From NCBI GenBank assembly GCA_016712225.1, contig JADJRL010000003.1:372001-436000 (forward strand): a stretch of 64,000 bases of DNA, in the 5' to 3' direction. Below the pieces are notes generated by a model. That model was given only the letters and a program-made list of their open reading frames with translations, did no database searches and was not told the origin of the DNA. Positions within the stretch are counted from its first letter, which is position 1. The number at the start of each line of letters is the position of its first letter. A program made the translations under genes and the position numbers. Of the stretch, positions 17,491 through 27,090 are shown in pieces. This DNA comes from Candidatus Defluviibacterium haderslevense. GTDB lineage: Bacteria; Bacteroidota; Bacteroidia; Chitinophagales; Saprospiraceae.

Positions 17491-18681
17491 ATGAAAAAAT
17501 TAATCATTTGGTTTTTATTGTTTTATATTGGCGAAATCGTCCTGGGACAGAATATTGTACGGTACAACTTCAATAATTGCAATTTGTCTGAAAATAATAA
17601 TGCTGCTGGTCCTTTGAAAAACAGTGTATCAGCCGTCTGTGATTGTGGTATTGAGGGAGATGCATTAAATATTTCAGGTCAGGATATAGAATTCCCAATT
17701 GAACTGGATTCGTTTTTTAAAAATGATTTCACCATGTGTATTTCATTATTATTGGATAATCCAACTGGTGAAATGGACATCATTTCGAAAACCTTCAAGT
17801 GTAATGCTGACACTACATTGAGTATTTCATACAGAGCTACCGATTCATTCTTCCTTTTTAGTCTGCGCGAAGGTTTTAATGAAACTGTTTTTTTAGCTGC
17901 CAAAGCGGATCCTCACAGTTGCTGGCAAACCATTTGTTTAACAAAGCAAAGTGGTGACTTTAGGGCTTTTGTCAATGGCGTTGAAAAGGACAGGAAAGTT
18001 ATCAATGAATTGTTGCGATTGAATCATGGCGAACCATTGAGAATTAATAATTCACCATGTCAACCGAATCTATTAAATGGTTTGAGAGGTCGGATTGATC
18101 AATGCATTTTAGCTGATTTTGCATTTGATGGTTCTAAGATTAAACAAGAGTATGTTCCCCAACAAAAAATAATTACCCAAGATACGCTCATTTTTCTTGG
18201 AGATCAATTTCAATTAAGAGCAGCAAGTAATTGTCCGGGATCCTTTCAGTGGTCACCTAATATAGGTCTTTCTACAACGACTTCATTAAATCCTATAGCA
18301 AATCCAACCCAAGATATTAGATACTCACTATCCTTCCAACTTCCGCTATGCAGAATAACAGATACGGTATTCGTCAGAGTAATCGATAAAGACAAAGTGC
18401 AATGCGAAGAGCTGAGACTTCCATCAGCCTTTACACCTAACGGTGATGGACTAAATGATACCTACCACATCAGTAATAATTACTTAGTAGACCGCTTGGA
18501 ATATTTTGATATTCTGGATCGCAATGGTGGATTATTGTTTTCAACAAATGATCCAACTATAGGATGGGATGGTTATAGTAAAGGCAAAACCTTAGTTCCC
18601 GGAACTTATTATTATAGAATAGCCTATCAATGTAAAGGTAATCAATTCAAGACCAGAGGTAGTTTTTTCCTGATGAAATAA
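17491..18681 (+). CDS. Surface protein with LamG-like domain and type B (CHU_C) sorting domain
   Basis: The 396-residue protein has a signal peptide (MKKLIIWFLLFYIGEIVLGQ) and a concanavalin-like LamG domain over residues ~25-215 (RYNFNNCNLSENNN, CWQTICLTKQSGDFRAFVNG). A beta-sandwich spacer follows, then the gliding-motility-associated C-terminal domain (LPSAFTPNGDGLNDTYHI ... DILDRNGGLLF ... GWDG ... PGTYYYRI), the type B T9SS signal. LamG folds usually bind glycans or proteins. Its stop is one base from that of the convergent giant adhesin gene. Confidence 0.88.
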   Translation: MKKLIIWFLLFYIGEIVLGQNIVRYNFNNCNLSENNNAAGPLKNSVSAVCDCGIEGDALNISGQDIEFPIELDSFFKNDFTMCISLLLDNPTGEMDIISKTFKCNADTTLSISYRATDSFFLFSLREGFNETVFLAAKADPHSCWQTICLTKQSGDFRAFVNGVEKDRKVINELLRLNHGEPLRINNSPCQPNLLNGLRGRIDQCILADFAFDGSKIKQEYVPQQKIITQDTLIFLGDQFQLRAASNCPGSFQWSPNIGLSTTTSLNPIANPTQDIRYSLSFQLPLCRITDTVFVRVIDKDKVQCEELRLPSAFTPNGDGLNDTYHISNNYLVDRLEYFDILDRNGGLLFSTNDPTIGWDGYSKGKTLVPGTYYYRIAYQCKGNQFKTRGSFFLMK

Positions 18682-18682
18682 G

Positions 18683-21600
18683 CTACCTGATTAAAGTAAT
18701 ATCTCCTCTGTATTGCAGCACAAAGCCATCTCTGAATTTAACAGACGCTATATAAGCATATACTCCGGGATTACAAGGTTGATCTTTGAATCTTCCATTC
18801 CAAGTATTTACCTCTCCGGCACTAATATCCAGATAACTGTTGGAATATACCAAACCTCCCCATCGGTCATAGATTTGTAGCAGACTTATTTCTTCAACAT
18901 CAGGTCCAACAGAAATTTTAAAATGATCATTGGTTCCATCATTATTAGGCGAAATAATATTAGGAACATAAAACCTTCGATTGTTTTCTACAATAATGGA
19001 GATTTTGTCGGAAGCAGTACAACCATTTTCATCGACAACAGTAAGCACATACATCTGATTTCTCGGAGGATTGACAAAACTGGTAGTTTGTGTGCTTGTA
19101 CTCACGAATTGTATGGGCGTCCAAATGATAGAATCCAACAAAGTGGTTGAATTTACAATACCCCTTAATAATACACTATCACCTAACTGTATGGTTTCTG
19201 TTTCTTTTCCAAAATCAACGGAAAGGTTATTGATCGGATCGGGAACAACTATAGAAGTATCCAGCACACAATTGTTTTTATCATAAATCTTTATAGAATA
19301 TATTCCCGAGAACAAAGGCACTTCATCTCCTATTTGATTTGGTGGGCCATCTTGAATCGTATATCGATACTGTGGACCAGCACCGCCAGTTGCATTTAGG
19401 ACCGAAAAGACAAACTGATCATTCGTACAAGCTGGTGTATCGATAGGGGTTATGGTAGCCGATATTTTTGGTGGTTCGTTGATCGTATGTTGCACTGTTC
19501 CTGAACAAAGATTGGTATCAAATACAACTAAGGTGTATGTACCGGCAGCTAATCCAGTGAGTACAGAATCCTGACCCACATTAGGGTTCCATACGAATTG
19601 GCCTTTGCCCTTGTTACCTCCTGTCCATGTAGTTGCTATCCGACCATCTTGTTTTCCAAAACACGAGACATCCAACGTTGAACCCAGGATAACTTGAATT
19701 TTAATTGAATCTGGCTGTCTTACCCTTACAGAATCTAAAAATATACACCCTTTAGCGTCTCTAATGGTTACTTTGTAATATCCATCGCCTATGCCACTTA
19801 AAATCGGGGAAGGTGGATTATTCTCCCACATGTAAGTATATGGACCCGTACCACCTTTGGCTGCTACTGAAACTGAGCCATCAGTGAACTTATAACATTT
19901 AGGTGGAATTATAGTCAATCTTGAAGAGTCTATACTTATTGGAACCGCCGGGAGGATATCAAAATACACAGTATCAGAACACAGGTTATTAACAGACACT
20001 ATAGCATACTGTCTTCCTGAGCAAAGAAGGCGCGCAGTATCTTTATAGCTATTCTGACGATTAAAATACTGTTTTTGTTCGCCGGAAGACCATGTGATGG
20101 TAACTATAGTATCTGAAGTAAACACTTCGATTTGAGCTTGACCATCACAACTCGTTATTGCGGAACAACTTGTCGGTTGCAGACCGGACACTTGCATAGT
20201 TGGTTTAGGTCTATCTATCAATGTGAAGGAATCAATTACAGGAGGGCAACCTCCGATATCATCAATCGTGACTGTATACGTTCCAGCTTTAATATTTACA
20301 TTGACTTGAGATGTAATATTGTTACTCCATTTATAAGTCAACAATCCATTACCACCTTGCGCAGTAACGATAATGAATCCATCAGATTTTCCTGGACAGG
20401 AAGGATTTCTAATGGTTGCTGAATCTATGCGTATTCCATTTCCGGAAAAGTTAATAGTAGTAGATGCTGTATCAAAACAACCATTACTATCTTCAATTCG
20501 TATGGTATATTTACCTGAGGGCAAATTACAAATTCGAGGGTTATTGCCCGGGACATTCCACATGAAGGTATTCACAGTGCCAGTTCCCAGATTGTATAAT
20601 ACTTCGACACAGCCACTGGAATCACCGGGACAGAATACATTCGTATTGTTAAATCCGATTATTTTGGGACCAGTTGGTGCTGAAACAGTATAACTTTTGG
20701 ATTGAGTACATCCATGAGCATCCGTTACGGTAACGGTGTATGTTCCGGCTGATAAGCCCACAATTCTTGGTGTAGTCTTAGCCATAAAATTCCACTGGTA
20801 AGTATAAGGCTGCGTTCCACCAAATGCTCTTAGATCAATAAATGCGTCATTACCCGGGTTACATGAAGCAGTCGTATCTAATGCGTTTTCTATGATTTCT
20901 AAAGAATCTGGTTCAAAAATTTCAATGGTATCTAAAATCGAACATCCTGCCGCATCCATTATAGTAATAACATATTTACCTGCCCGCACCATGGAACTGG
21001 TGTATTCTGTACCATTCAGGACCCCTCCTGGGATTGAATTTCCCAATAGCGTTTGCATAGTGACTTTGATTGGTGTATTCAAGGTCGCTTTAGAACTTAC
21101 AAAAACATGTGCTACACCGTTCGCCTCACCAAAACATCGGACACTATCAACAACGACAGAATCCTGAAGATTCCCGATACCAAAAGGCAGCGAAAAGAAA
21201 AGGGTATCTGCACAACCACCCCGATCTTCAATTAAAACAAACTGATCTCCACAAATACTATCGTTAGTGCATGTTTTAGCTCTCATGCAATTATCATTGG
21301 TATTAAAACTCCAGTAGAAATTATAATTCCCGCCCAAAAATGGATTCCCACCACTTGCCATTGCTGTAACCTGTCCATCACATATTCCAGCACATGAAGG
21401 ATATTTATCTATCGTAACTTTAGAGAATAATGTGTCTGCACGGAGTACAAAGTCCTTTGTAGCTATGCATCCTAAACTGTCCGTAATAGTTACTGTATAA
21501 GTTCCAGCTCCTAGAAATGAAAGGCGACTAACTCCATATATGTTCAATGGGGACCAAGCTATTAATGTAGGCTCTACACCACCAGTATAATTCATCCCAA

Positions 21601-22450
21601 TACGTCCATTTCTTTTGTTATAACAACTGGGATCCTTTGTATAATTTAAATCAGTCGTAATATTTATTGGGTTACTATTTGTTATAGTTATTGTAATATT
21701 AGAGGAATCTCCATTTGCATCTTTAATTGTAAAATCATACATCCCAGCTGAGAGATTATTAATAATTAAACAGTCTCCGGATTTTTGCAGTACAGAATTA
21801 GTTACAGGGTTAATAGAAGTAATAGTATAAGGTGGTAAGCCGCCCCAAGTTTTAATTGTTAATGAACCAGTATTATTTAATGTTCCACAAGCTGTGCTAA
21901 TGACACATAAATGACTTGGCAATTCAATGCAAATTTGATCGTTGGGATTAGCATCATTCACACATACTGTTTTATCATCAACATCTATAATTTCAGTTCC
22001 AATTGGGTTGTCAGAAAAATATATTGAAGAACAAGATCCTGGAGAACCAATTAGAACAAAACACAATTCAAATATAACGGTGTCCGGAATGGTTACACCA
22101 GCTATGTTAACATCATTCCAAACAACTCTTACATCTGAAGTCGTTTTGTTTATTTGTACATTTGAAGCATCAAATCCAAAATTAGGTTGATTGTAAAAAT
22201 TCCGGGCAAAAATAGGTTTAACAAAATTTGGATTATAGTTAATTGGAAATTGCATTGATACGATATTTTTAAAGTTACTCACACGAACTTTAACACAAAC
22301 AGTATCCCCTTTTCCTCCACTAAAAGGTTCTAAATCTATGACCACACAGGTATCTTGCGCGGATAATATAGCGGTATGGCAAAATAAAAATAACGAAACG
22401 ATAAATAAAAGCTTCGGAGTTCGGGAAGTGATATAGCGATATAAATACAT
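18683..22450 (-). CDS. Giant SprB-repeat adhesin with cohesin-like N-terminus and type B sorting domain
   Basis: The 1255-residue protein has a signal peptide ending near ILSAQD and an N-terminal cohesin-like beta-sandwich (residues ~35-170: GGKGDTVCVKVRVSNFKNIV, SMQFPINYNP). About eleven SprB-type repeats follow (pattern SC.G..DG.....GG..PYTY.W, closing AGTYTVTVTD..GC). The C-terminal domain reads FYVPNIISPNNDGTNDHF ... QIYDRWGGLVY ... TWNGRF ... NPGVYAYI. SprB-type proteins travel along the cell surface during gliding and act as adhesins. Sorting by the T9SS is expected. Whether this species glides cannot be judged here. Confidence 0.92.
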   Translation of the reverse strand: MYLYRYITSRTPKLLFIVSLFLFCHTAILSAQDTCVVIDLEPFSGGKGDTVCVKVRVSNFKNIVSMQFPINYNPNFVKPIFARNFYNQPNFGFDASNVQINKTTSDVRVVWNDVNIAGVTIPDTVIFELCFVLIGSPGSCSSIYFSDNPIGTEIIDVDDKTVCVNDANPNDQICIELPSHLCVISTACGTLNNTGSLTIKTWGGLPPYTITSINPVTNSVLQKSGDCLIINNLSAGMYDFTIKDANGDSSNITITITNSNPINITTDLNYTKDPSCYNKRNGRIGMNYTGGVEPTLIAWSPLNIYGVSRLSFLGAGTYTVTITDSLGCIATKDFVLRADTLFSKVTIDKYPSCAGICDGQVTAMASGGNPFLGGNYNFYWSFNTNDNCMRAKTCTNDSICGDQFVLIEDRGGCADTLFFSLPFGIGNLQDSVVVDSVRCFGEANGVAHVFVSSKATLNTPIKVTMQTLLGNSIPGGVLNGTEYTSSMVRAGKYVITIMDAAGCSILDTIEIFEPDSLEIIENALDTTASCNPGNDAFIDLRAFGGTQPYTYQWNFMAKTTPRIVGLSAGTYTVTVTDAHGCTQSKSYTVSAPTGPKIIGFNNTNVFCPGDSSGCVEVLYNLGTGTVNTFMWNVPGNNPRICNLPSGKYTIRIEDSNGCFDTASTTINFSGNGIRIDSATIRNPSCPGKSDGFIIVTAQGGNGLLTYKWSNNITSQVNVNIKAGTYTVTIDDIGGCPPVIDSFTLIDRPKPTMQVSGLQPTSCSAITSCDGQAQIEVFTSDTIVTITWSSGEQKQYFNRQNSYKDTARLLCSGRQYAIVSVNNLCSDTVYFDILPAVPISIDSSRLTIIPPKCYKFTDGSVSVAAKGGTGPYTYMWENNPPSPILSGIGDGYYKVTIRDAKGCIFLDSVRVRQPDSIKIQVILGSTLDVSCFGKQDGRIATTWTGGNKGKGQFVWNPNVGQDSVLTGLAAGTYTLVVFDTNLCSGTVQHTINEPPKISATITPIDTPACTNDQFVFSVLNATGGAGPQYRYTIQDGPPNQIGDEVPLFSGIYSIKIYDKNNCVLDTSIVVPDPINNLSVDFGKETETIQLGDSVLLRGIVNSTTLLDSIIWTPIQFVSTSTQTTSFVNPPRNQMYVLTVVDENGCTASDKISIIVENNRRFYVPNIISPNNDGTNDHFKISVGPDVEEISLLQIYDRWGGLVYSNSYLDISAGEVNTWNGRFKDQPCNPGVYAYIASVKFRDGFVLQYRGDITLIR

Positions 22451-22474
22451 AATTTGATTCTATTCAATATGTGG

Positions 22475-22482
22475 CAAAGATA
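22475..22482 (-). promoter_or_regulatory. Candidate -7 box for the SprB-repeat adhesin
   Basis: TATCTTTG on the minus strand, 25 bases before the start codon, fits TAnnTTTG. Confidence 0.45.
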
Positions 22483-22575
22483 TAATTAAAAAACTTAATG
22501 TGAATGTGGGGATCCGCTCATTAACAAACGCTTGATACCAATGGATTATTATGTCTATTGGAATAAAATAGGGCA

Positions 22576-23820
22576 TTATGAAAGGAATTGTCCATTAATA
22601 CACACTTGTCGTATCCAAGGCGCTGTTAATGAATAGGGTATGTAGCCAAGACTGGGGATATGGTCAGTAATAATCAAATTCGCTTTTTTACCGGGAGTTA
22701 TGCTTCCGACTTCATGGGCCATTTCCAGGGCGTGGGCAGCGTTTATGGTCATTCCCACCAATGCTTCTTCAGGTAATAAGCGCATTTTGATACAGGCTAG
22801 GCTCCACGCCATGGTCAGATTATAACTCGGGCTGGTTCCGGGGTTAAAATCACTGGCTATAGCTATGCCCAATCCTTGTTCAATCATTTTTCGGGCAGGT
22901 GGGTAATGCAGGCTCATAAAAAACGCTGCAGTAGGGAGAACGACAGGTATGGTCGATGAATCTTTTAACAATTCAATTTCTTCATCATTTAACACTTCCA
23001 GGTGATCAACAGAAAGGGATTGGTGCCGAATTCCGATGTCAATACCACCTGAATGGGTGAATTGGTTGGTGTGAATCCTGGATCGAATATTGAATTTACT
23101 GGCTGCAGTTAGTATTTGGTCCGTTTCGTCAGGACTAAAAAAACCTTGTTCACAAAACACATCACAATAGTCTGCAAGTCCTTCTTCAGCTATCTGAGGC
23201 AACATCTGATGAATGAGTTCATCGATGTATCCCTGATGATTTTCTCTATACTTTAATGGATAAGAGTGAGCACCTAAAAAAGTTGCTTTTATGGGAATTG
23301 GAACAGCTTTCTTAAGTCTTTTAATAACTCTTAAGATTTTGATTTCTTCGGTAGGATTCAGACCATAACCGCTTTTGATTTCCATCGCACCGGTTCCATT
23401 TTTTATGGCATTATGGACTAACGATAGAGATTTTTCGAAGAGCGCGTCTTCAGTCATCGATTTGATTTTATCCGCTGAGTTAAGAATGCCTCCACCACGT
23501 GAAGATATTTCCTGATAGCTTAGGCCTTTTATGCGATCTACAAATTCTTGCTCACGCCACTGCGCAAAAACTAAATGGGTATGACAATCTACAAAACTTG
23601 GTATAACGGTTCCTTGATTTGCATCATATTTTGGCACATTGAGGGAAGGACATTGAGCCATTAATCCGAATTCTTTAATCTGCTCGCCTTCGATCCAAAT
23701 ATAAGCATCCTTCAATGGTGATAGCATAGACATGGCCTGTCCCTTTAGTAGAGGAACAGGCGAAGTGCTATGAAGCCAAAGCTCTTTGATATTGATAATC
23801 AACATTGATTCTTTTCCCAT
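22576..23820 (-). CDS. hutI: Imidazolonepropionase (HutI)
   Basis: The 414-residue amidohydrolase-superfamily enzyme opens the ring of 4-imidazolone-5-propanoate to N-formimino-L-glutamate in histidine degradation. Visible are the metal motif VDCHTHLVFAQWRE, the substrate segment GGGILNSADKI, MEIKSGYGL, GAHSYP, RIHTNQF and SDFNPGTSPSYN. Length is normal for the family. Its ATG shares a base with the stop of the upstream thioredoxin-SPOR gene (TAATG), so translation is coupled although the functions are unrelated. No other hut gene is nearby. The ATG at codon 6 is an alternative start. Confidence 0.95.
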   Translation of the reverse strand: MGKESMLIINIKELWLHSTSPVPLLKGQAMSMLSPLKDAYIWIEGEQIKEFGLMAQCPSLNVPKYDANQGTVIPSFVDCHTHLVFAQWREQEFVDRIKGLSYQEISSRGGGILNSADKIKSMTEDALFEKSLSLVHNAIKNGTGAMEIKSGYGLNPTEEIKILRVIKRLKKAVPIPIKATFLGAHSYPLKYRENHQGYIDELIHQMLPQIAEEGLADYCDVFCEQGFFSPDETDQILTAASKFNIRSRIHTNQFTHSGGIDIGIRHQSLSVDHLEVLNDEEIELLKDSSTIPVVLPTAAFFMSLHYPPARKMIEQGLGIAIASDFNPGTSPSYNLTMAWSLACIKMRLLPEEALVGMTINAAHALEMAHEVGSITPGKKANLIITDHIPSLGYIPYSLTAPWIRQVCINGQFLS

Positions 23821-24713
23821 TAATCCATTTTTTTAATGAGGCCATTTATTTTGTGTTGCTTTAACAGATCTTGAAAGAGTTGTGCTTCTTCCAAAGTTTG
23901 AAATGAACCTAAAGAAATTTTATAAATTGTTTTTCCTTGAGACAATATCTCATCGGAAATAGATGCACCTTGATTAAATGTTTCATCTAATTTTTCAGCT
24001 TCCGCTTTTGCATTTTCAAATTGTGAATAAGCCCCAACCTGAACATAATATTCTCCCAAAATATAGTTGACGCTTTCTTTTATTTCCGACTCTGAACTTG
24101 AAGTTAATTCTTTAGTTGTTGTATTGTTTTGTTCAATCGTTTGATGAACTTGATTCGTAGTATTTATTTTCGTTTCAGTTTGTGTTGACCATGTTAAAGA
24201 TTCTTCTTTTTGTTTAAAAAAAGCTTCTTCTTCGCTGATGGTAGGCACAACCACATTATTTTCTGGTTGAACTTTTTGAATGGGGGTGATATGATTTAAT
24301 GACATTTGATCGGCTATCCATTTAGTCACATCGGTACTATTCTGGGAACTTACTTTTCGATCCAATAAGTTGCCTTCAGGATGAAATAAAAGCATGGTGG
24401 GTAATAATTTAACCTGGTATTCAGATTGGAGGGCAACACCTTCCGAATCATCTACATCAACTGAAATACCAACAATTTTATCATCAAGAAATTCGATAAC
24501 CTGACTGTCTTGGAACACGGTTTTATCCATCCATTTGCATGGCAAACACCATTTAGCAGTGAATTTCACGAGCAACATCTTATGTTCTAATTTAGCTTTT
24601 TCCTTAGCTTGTGCGAAGTTTCCGTCAATAAATGCATTTGCTGACAAGGTGTGAAGGAATAATAAAGACCCTACAAAAAAAAGAATTCCGGGAAGCTTTG
24701 ATTTATTTTTCAT
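23820..24713 (-). CDS. Exported thioredoxin-domain protein with C-terminal SPOR domain
   Basis: Started at ATG 24713 the 297-residue product has a signal peptide (MKNKSKLPGILFFVGSLLFL, cut near ANA); an earlier in-frame start would bury this and is rejected. Residues ~30-140 form a thioredoxin fold with the active site AKWCLPCKWMD (C56, C59). A Ser/Thr/Gln/Glu-rich linker follows. Residues ~220-297 are a SPOR domain (YYVQVGAYSQFENAKAEAEK ... IYKISLGSFQTLEEAQLF), which binds denuded septal glycan strands. It is predicted to be a periplasmic thiol-disulfide protein localised to the division site. It is coupled to hutI by a TAATG overlap. Confidence 0.88.
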   Translation of the reverse strand: MKNKSKLPGILFFVGSLLFLHTLSANAFIDGNFAQAKEKAKLEHKMLLVKFTAKWCLPCKWMDKTVFQDSQVIEFLDDKIVGISVDVDDSEGVALQSEYQVKLLPTMLLFHPEGNLLDRKVSSQNSTDVTKWIADQMSLNHITPIQKVQPENNVVVPTISEEEAFFKQKEESLTWSTQTETKINTTNQVHQTIEQNNTTTKELTSSSESEIKESVNYILGEYYVQVGAYSQFENAKAEAEKLDETFNQGASISDEILSQGKTIYKISLGSFQTLEEAQLFQDLLKQHKINGLIKKMD

Positions 24714-24906
24714 ATTATTATTTTTAATAATGTGTAAAAAATTATTAATCATTATATTTAGATATAAAACAAAGCCTGTGCCAGATTTCAACACAAGGAT
24801 TAAATTAATTAATAATAAATATGTAATTATCTCATTATGAATTTAATATAATTTATAAATTTTTTTAATATTTAATTTTAAAAAAACAGGATTAAAAAAT
24901 CGTGCT

Positions 24907-24914
24907 TAACTTTG
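24907..24914 (+). promoter_or_regulatory. Candidate -7 box for fabH
   Basis: TAACTTTG, 16 bases before the fabH start, in a very AT-rich region; implies a very short leader. Confidence 0.5.
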
Positions 24915-24930
24915 CAAACAATTTACAATC

Positions 24931-25926
24931 ATGCAAAGAAAACTTGCTGCTATTACAGGCATACAAGGATATGTTCCCGAATATATACTGACCAATTTGG
25001 AGTTGGAAAAGATGGTTGACACCACAGACGAATGGATTACTTCGCGTACTGGTGTCAAAGAAAGACATATCATGAAAGATCCAGGAAAAAGTACTTCTGA
25101 TATGGGCAAAATCATGGTGGAAAAATTACTCCACAAGACAGGAACCAGTCCGGATGAAATCGAATTACTGATTTGTTGCACGATCACCGGAGATATGGTA
25201 TTCCCGGATACCGCCAATACCATTTGTCACAAAGTAGGGATTAAAAATGCGTTTGGATTTGATGTTCACGCTGCTTGTTCGGGGTTTTTATACGGTTTAA
25301 CTACGGGTGCGAAATATATAGAATCAGGAAGTCACAAGAAGGTAATTGTGGTTGGGATGGACTTAATGTCTTCCATCATTGATTACACCGATCGCTCTAC
25401 CTGTATTATTTTTGGTGATGGAGGTGGAGCAGTATTACTGGAACCTTCCGAAGACGGCACGGGCATCATCGACAGTCTTTTTAGAGGCGATGGTTCTGGT
25501 CGTGAATATCTGCACATGAAGGCTGGGGGTGCTTTACGTCCTCCAAGTATTGAAACAGTCCAACGTAGAGAACATTATGTGTACCAGGAAGGCAAAGCCG
25601 TATTTAAAGCTGCGATTAATGGTATGGTGGACACCGTCACTAAAGTTCTAGAACGAAATCAACTAACGATTGATGCAATTGACTGGTTGGTTCCCCATCA
25701 GGCCAATATCAGAATCATCAATGGGGTGGCAGATGCCCTTAAATTCGATCCGGCTAAAGTAATGGTCAATATTCATAAATATGGCAACACAACAGCCGGT
25801 ACTTTGCCCTTATGCCTTTGGGAATGGGAACCAAAATTAAAAAAAGATGATAAGATATTGTTGACCGCATTTGGTGGAGGTTTTACCTGGGGTACTACCT
25901 ATCTGAAATGGGCATATGGCCAATAA
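24931..25926 (+). CDS. fabH: 3-oxoacyl-ACP synthase III (FabH)
   Basis: The 331-residue ketosynthase condenses acyl-CoA with malonyl-ACP to start fatty acid synthesis. The catalytic triad is visible: C116 in VHAACSGFLYGL, H256 in VPHQANIRI and N286 in HKYGNTTAG. The start TTDEWITSRTGVKERH and the end GGGFTWGTTYLKW are those of the family. It stands alone, with its own -7 box, divergent from the thioredoxin-SPOR gene. Confidence 0.95.
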   Translation: MQRKLAAITGIQGYVPEYILTNLELEKMVDTTDEWITSRTGVKERHIMKDPGKSTSDMGKIMVEKLLHKTGTSPDEIELLICCTITGDMVFPDTANTICHKVGIKNAFGFDVHAACSGFLYGLTTGAKYIESGSHKKVIVVGMDLMSSIIDYTDRSTCIIFGDGGGAVLLEPSEDGTGIIDSLFRGDGSGREYLHMKAGGALRPPSIETVQRREHYVYQEGKAVFKAAINGMVDTVTKVLERNQLTIDAIDWLVPHQANIRIINGVADALKFDPAKVMVNIHKYGNTTAGTLPLCLWEWEPKLKKDDKILLTAFGGGFTWGTTYLKWAYGQ

Positions 25927-26140
25927 GAAATAAATCAATCATCTTACATCGATAGATCATTACCAACTGGGGTTGCTACAATTGTGACGATTAATATGTT
26001 TATAAAAGAAATGCATTAATGTTATGTTATTAACAATATTGCATCAACTTTGTAAGTCGGATTATCATAAAATTCCCAATTTTCTTAATCAAAATAGATT
26101 TGATTTTTAATTAATCCAATCTTTTTAAAATGTAACAACT

Positions 26141-27088
26141 ATGCATACTGAATTAACAGAAATGTTAGGGATTAAATATCCAGTGATTATGGCTCCCATG
26201 TTTTTAGTGTCCAACACAGCTATGGTTAAAGCTGCAATCCACAGTGGTATTACTGGAGCGATTCCAGCACTCAATTATAGAACGATTGATGAATTCAAAA
26301 ATGCATTGCAAGAGTTAAAAGATTTAAATCAATGTTACGGTATAAATCTTATTGTAAATAAATCAAATTATAAACTTAAAGAACAACTGAATGCTTGTTT
26401 AGAATTCAAAGTACCCTTTATTATTACTTCGTTAGGAAGTCCAGAACAAGTGATTAAAGCATGCAGACCTCTAGGTATTAAAGTCTTTTGTGATGTCTCT
26501 GATATGGCTTATGCTCGCAAAGCTGCGGCACTAAATCCAGATGCACTCATAGCAGTTAATAAATTCGCGGGTGGACATTGTGGTATCCTGGATCCTAAAG
26601 ATTTTATTCCAGCCTTAAGGCGTGAATTTAAACACATTCCAATAATCAGTGCTGGAGGTGTCGGAGATTCAAATGGGATCAAAGAAATGATCGCTCTGGG
26701 TGCTTGCGGTGTATCTATAGGAACTCCATTTATTGCCTCTGAAGAATCACCCGTTACCCAAGATTATAAAAATGCCTGTGTAACTTTTTCTTCAAAAGAT
26801 ATTGTATTGACCACTAAGTTAAGTGGAAGTCCATGTACCGTAATCAATACACCTTACGTTCAACAAATTGGAACTCAACAATCATGGTTAGAAAAAGTAT
26901 TGAGCAAAAATAAAACCCTTAAAAAATGGGTAAAGATGTTGATCTATAAACATGGTATGGATCAATTAAAAAAATCCGCTTTCGCAGCTACCTATCAAAA
27001 TGTTTGGTGCGCGGGACCTACCATTGATTTTGTGCATGAAATAAGCCCTGTGAAAACGATCGTAGAAAAACTAACTGCAGAACTTTAG
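26141..27088 (+). CDS. Nitronate monooxygenase / FabK-like flavoprotein
   Basis: The 315-residue FMN-binding TIM-barrel of the 2-nitropropane dioxygenase family starts YPVIMAPMFLVSN. It has the phosphate-binding pattern ISAGGVGDSNGIKEMIALGA followed by CGVSIGTPFIASEES and the substrate-side FAGGHCG. Members either oxidise nitronates or act as enoyl-ACP reductase (FabK). Proximity to fabH makes the lipid role possible but they are separated by 214 bases and the sequence does not decide it. It lies two bases before the di-heme peroxidase gene. Confidence 0.8.
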   Translation: MHTELTEMLGIKYPVIMAPMFLVSNTAMVKAAIHSGITGAIPALNYRTIDEFKNALQELKDLNQCYGINLIVNKSNYKLKEQLNACLEFKVPFIITSLGSPEQVIKACRPLGIKVFCDVSDMAYARKAAALNPDALIAVNKFAGGHCGILDPKDFIPALRREFKHIPIISAGGVGDSNGIKEMIALGACGVSIGTPFIASEESPVTQDYKNACVTFSSKDIVLTTKLSGSPCTVINTPYVQQIGTQQSWLEKVLSKNKTLKKWVKMLIYKHGMDQLKKSAFAATYQNVWCAGPTIDFVHEISPVKTIVEKLTAEL

Positions 27089-27090
27089 TT

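Noticed and set aside
18923..22190. Several plus-strand frames of 60-106 codons within the SprB-repeat gene
   Set aside because: Antisense shadows of a strongly supported 1255-residue protein.
22536..22562. CCAAT...ATTGG hairpin after hutI as a terminator
   Set aside because: Interrupted stem and no T run on the hutI strand.
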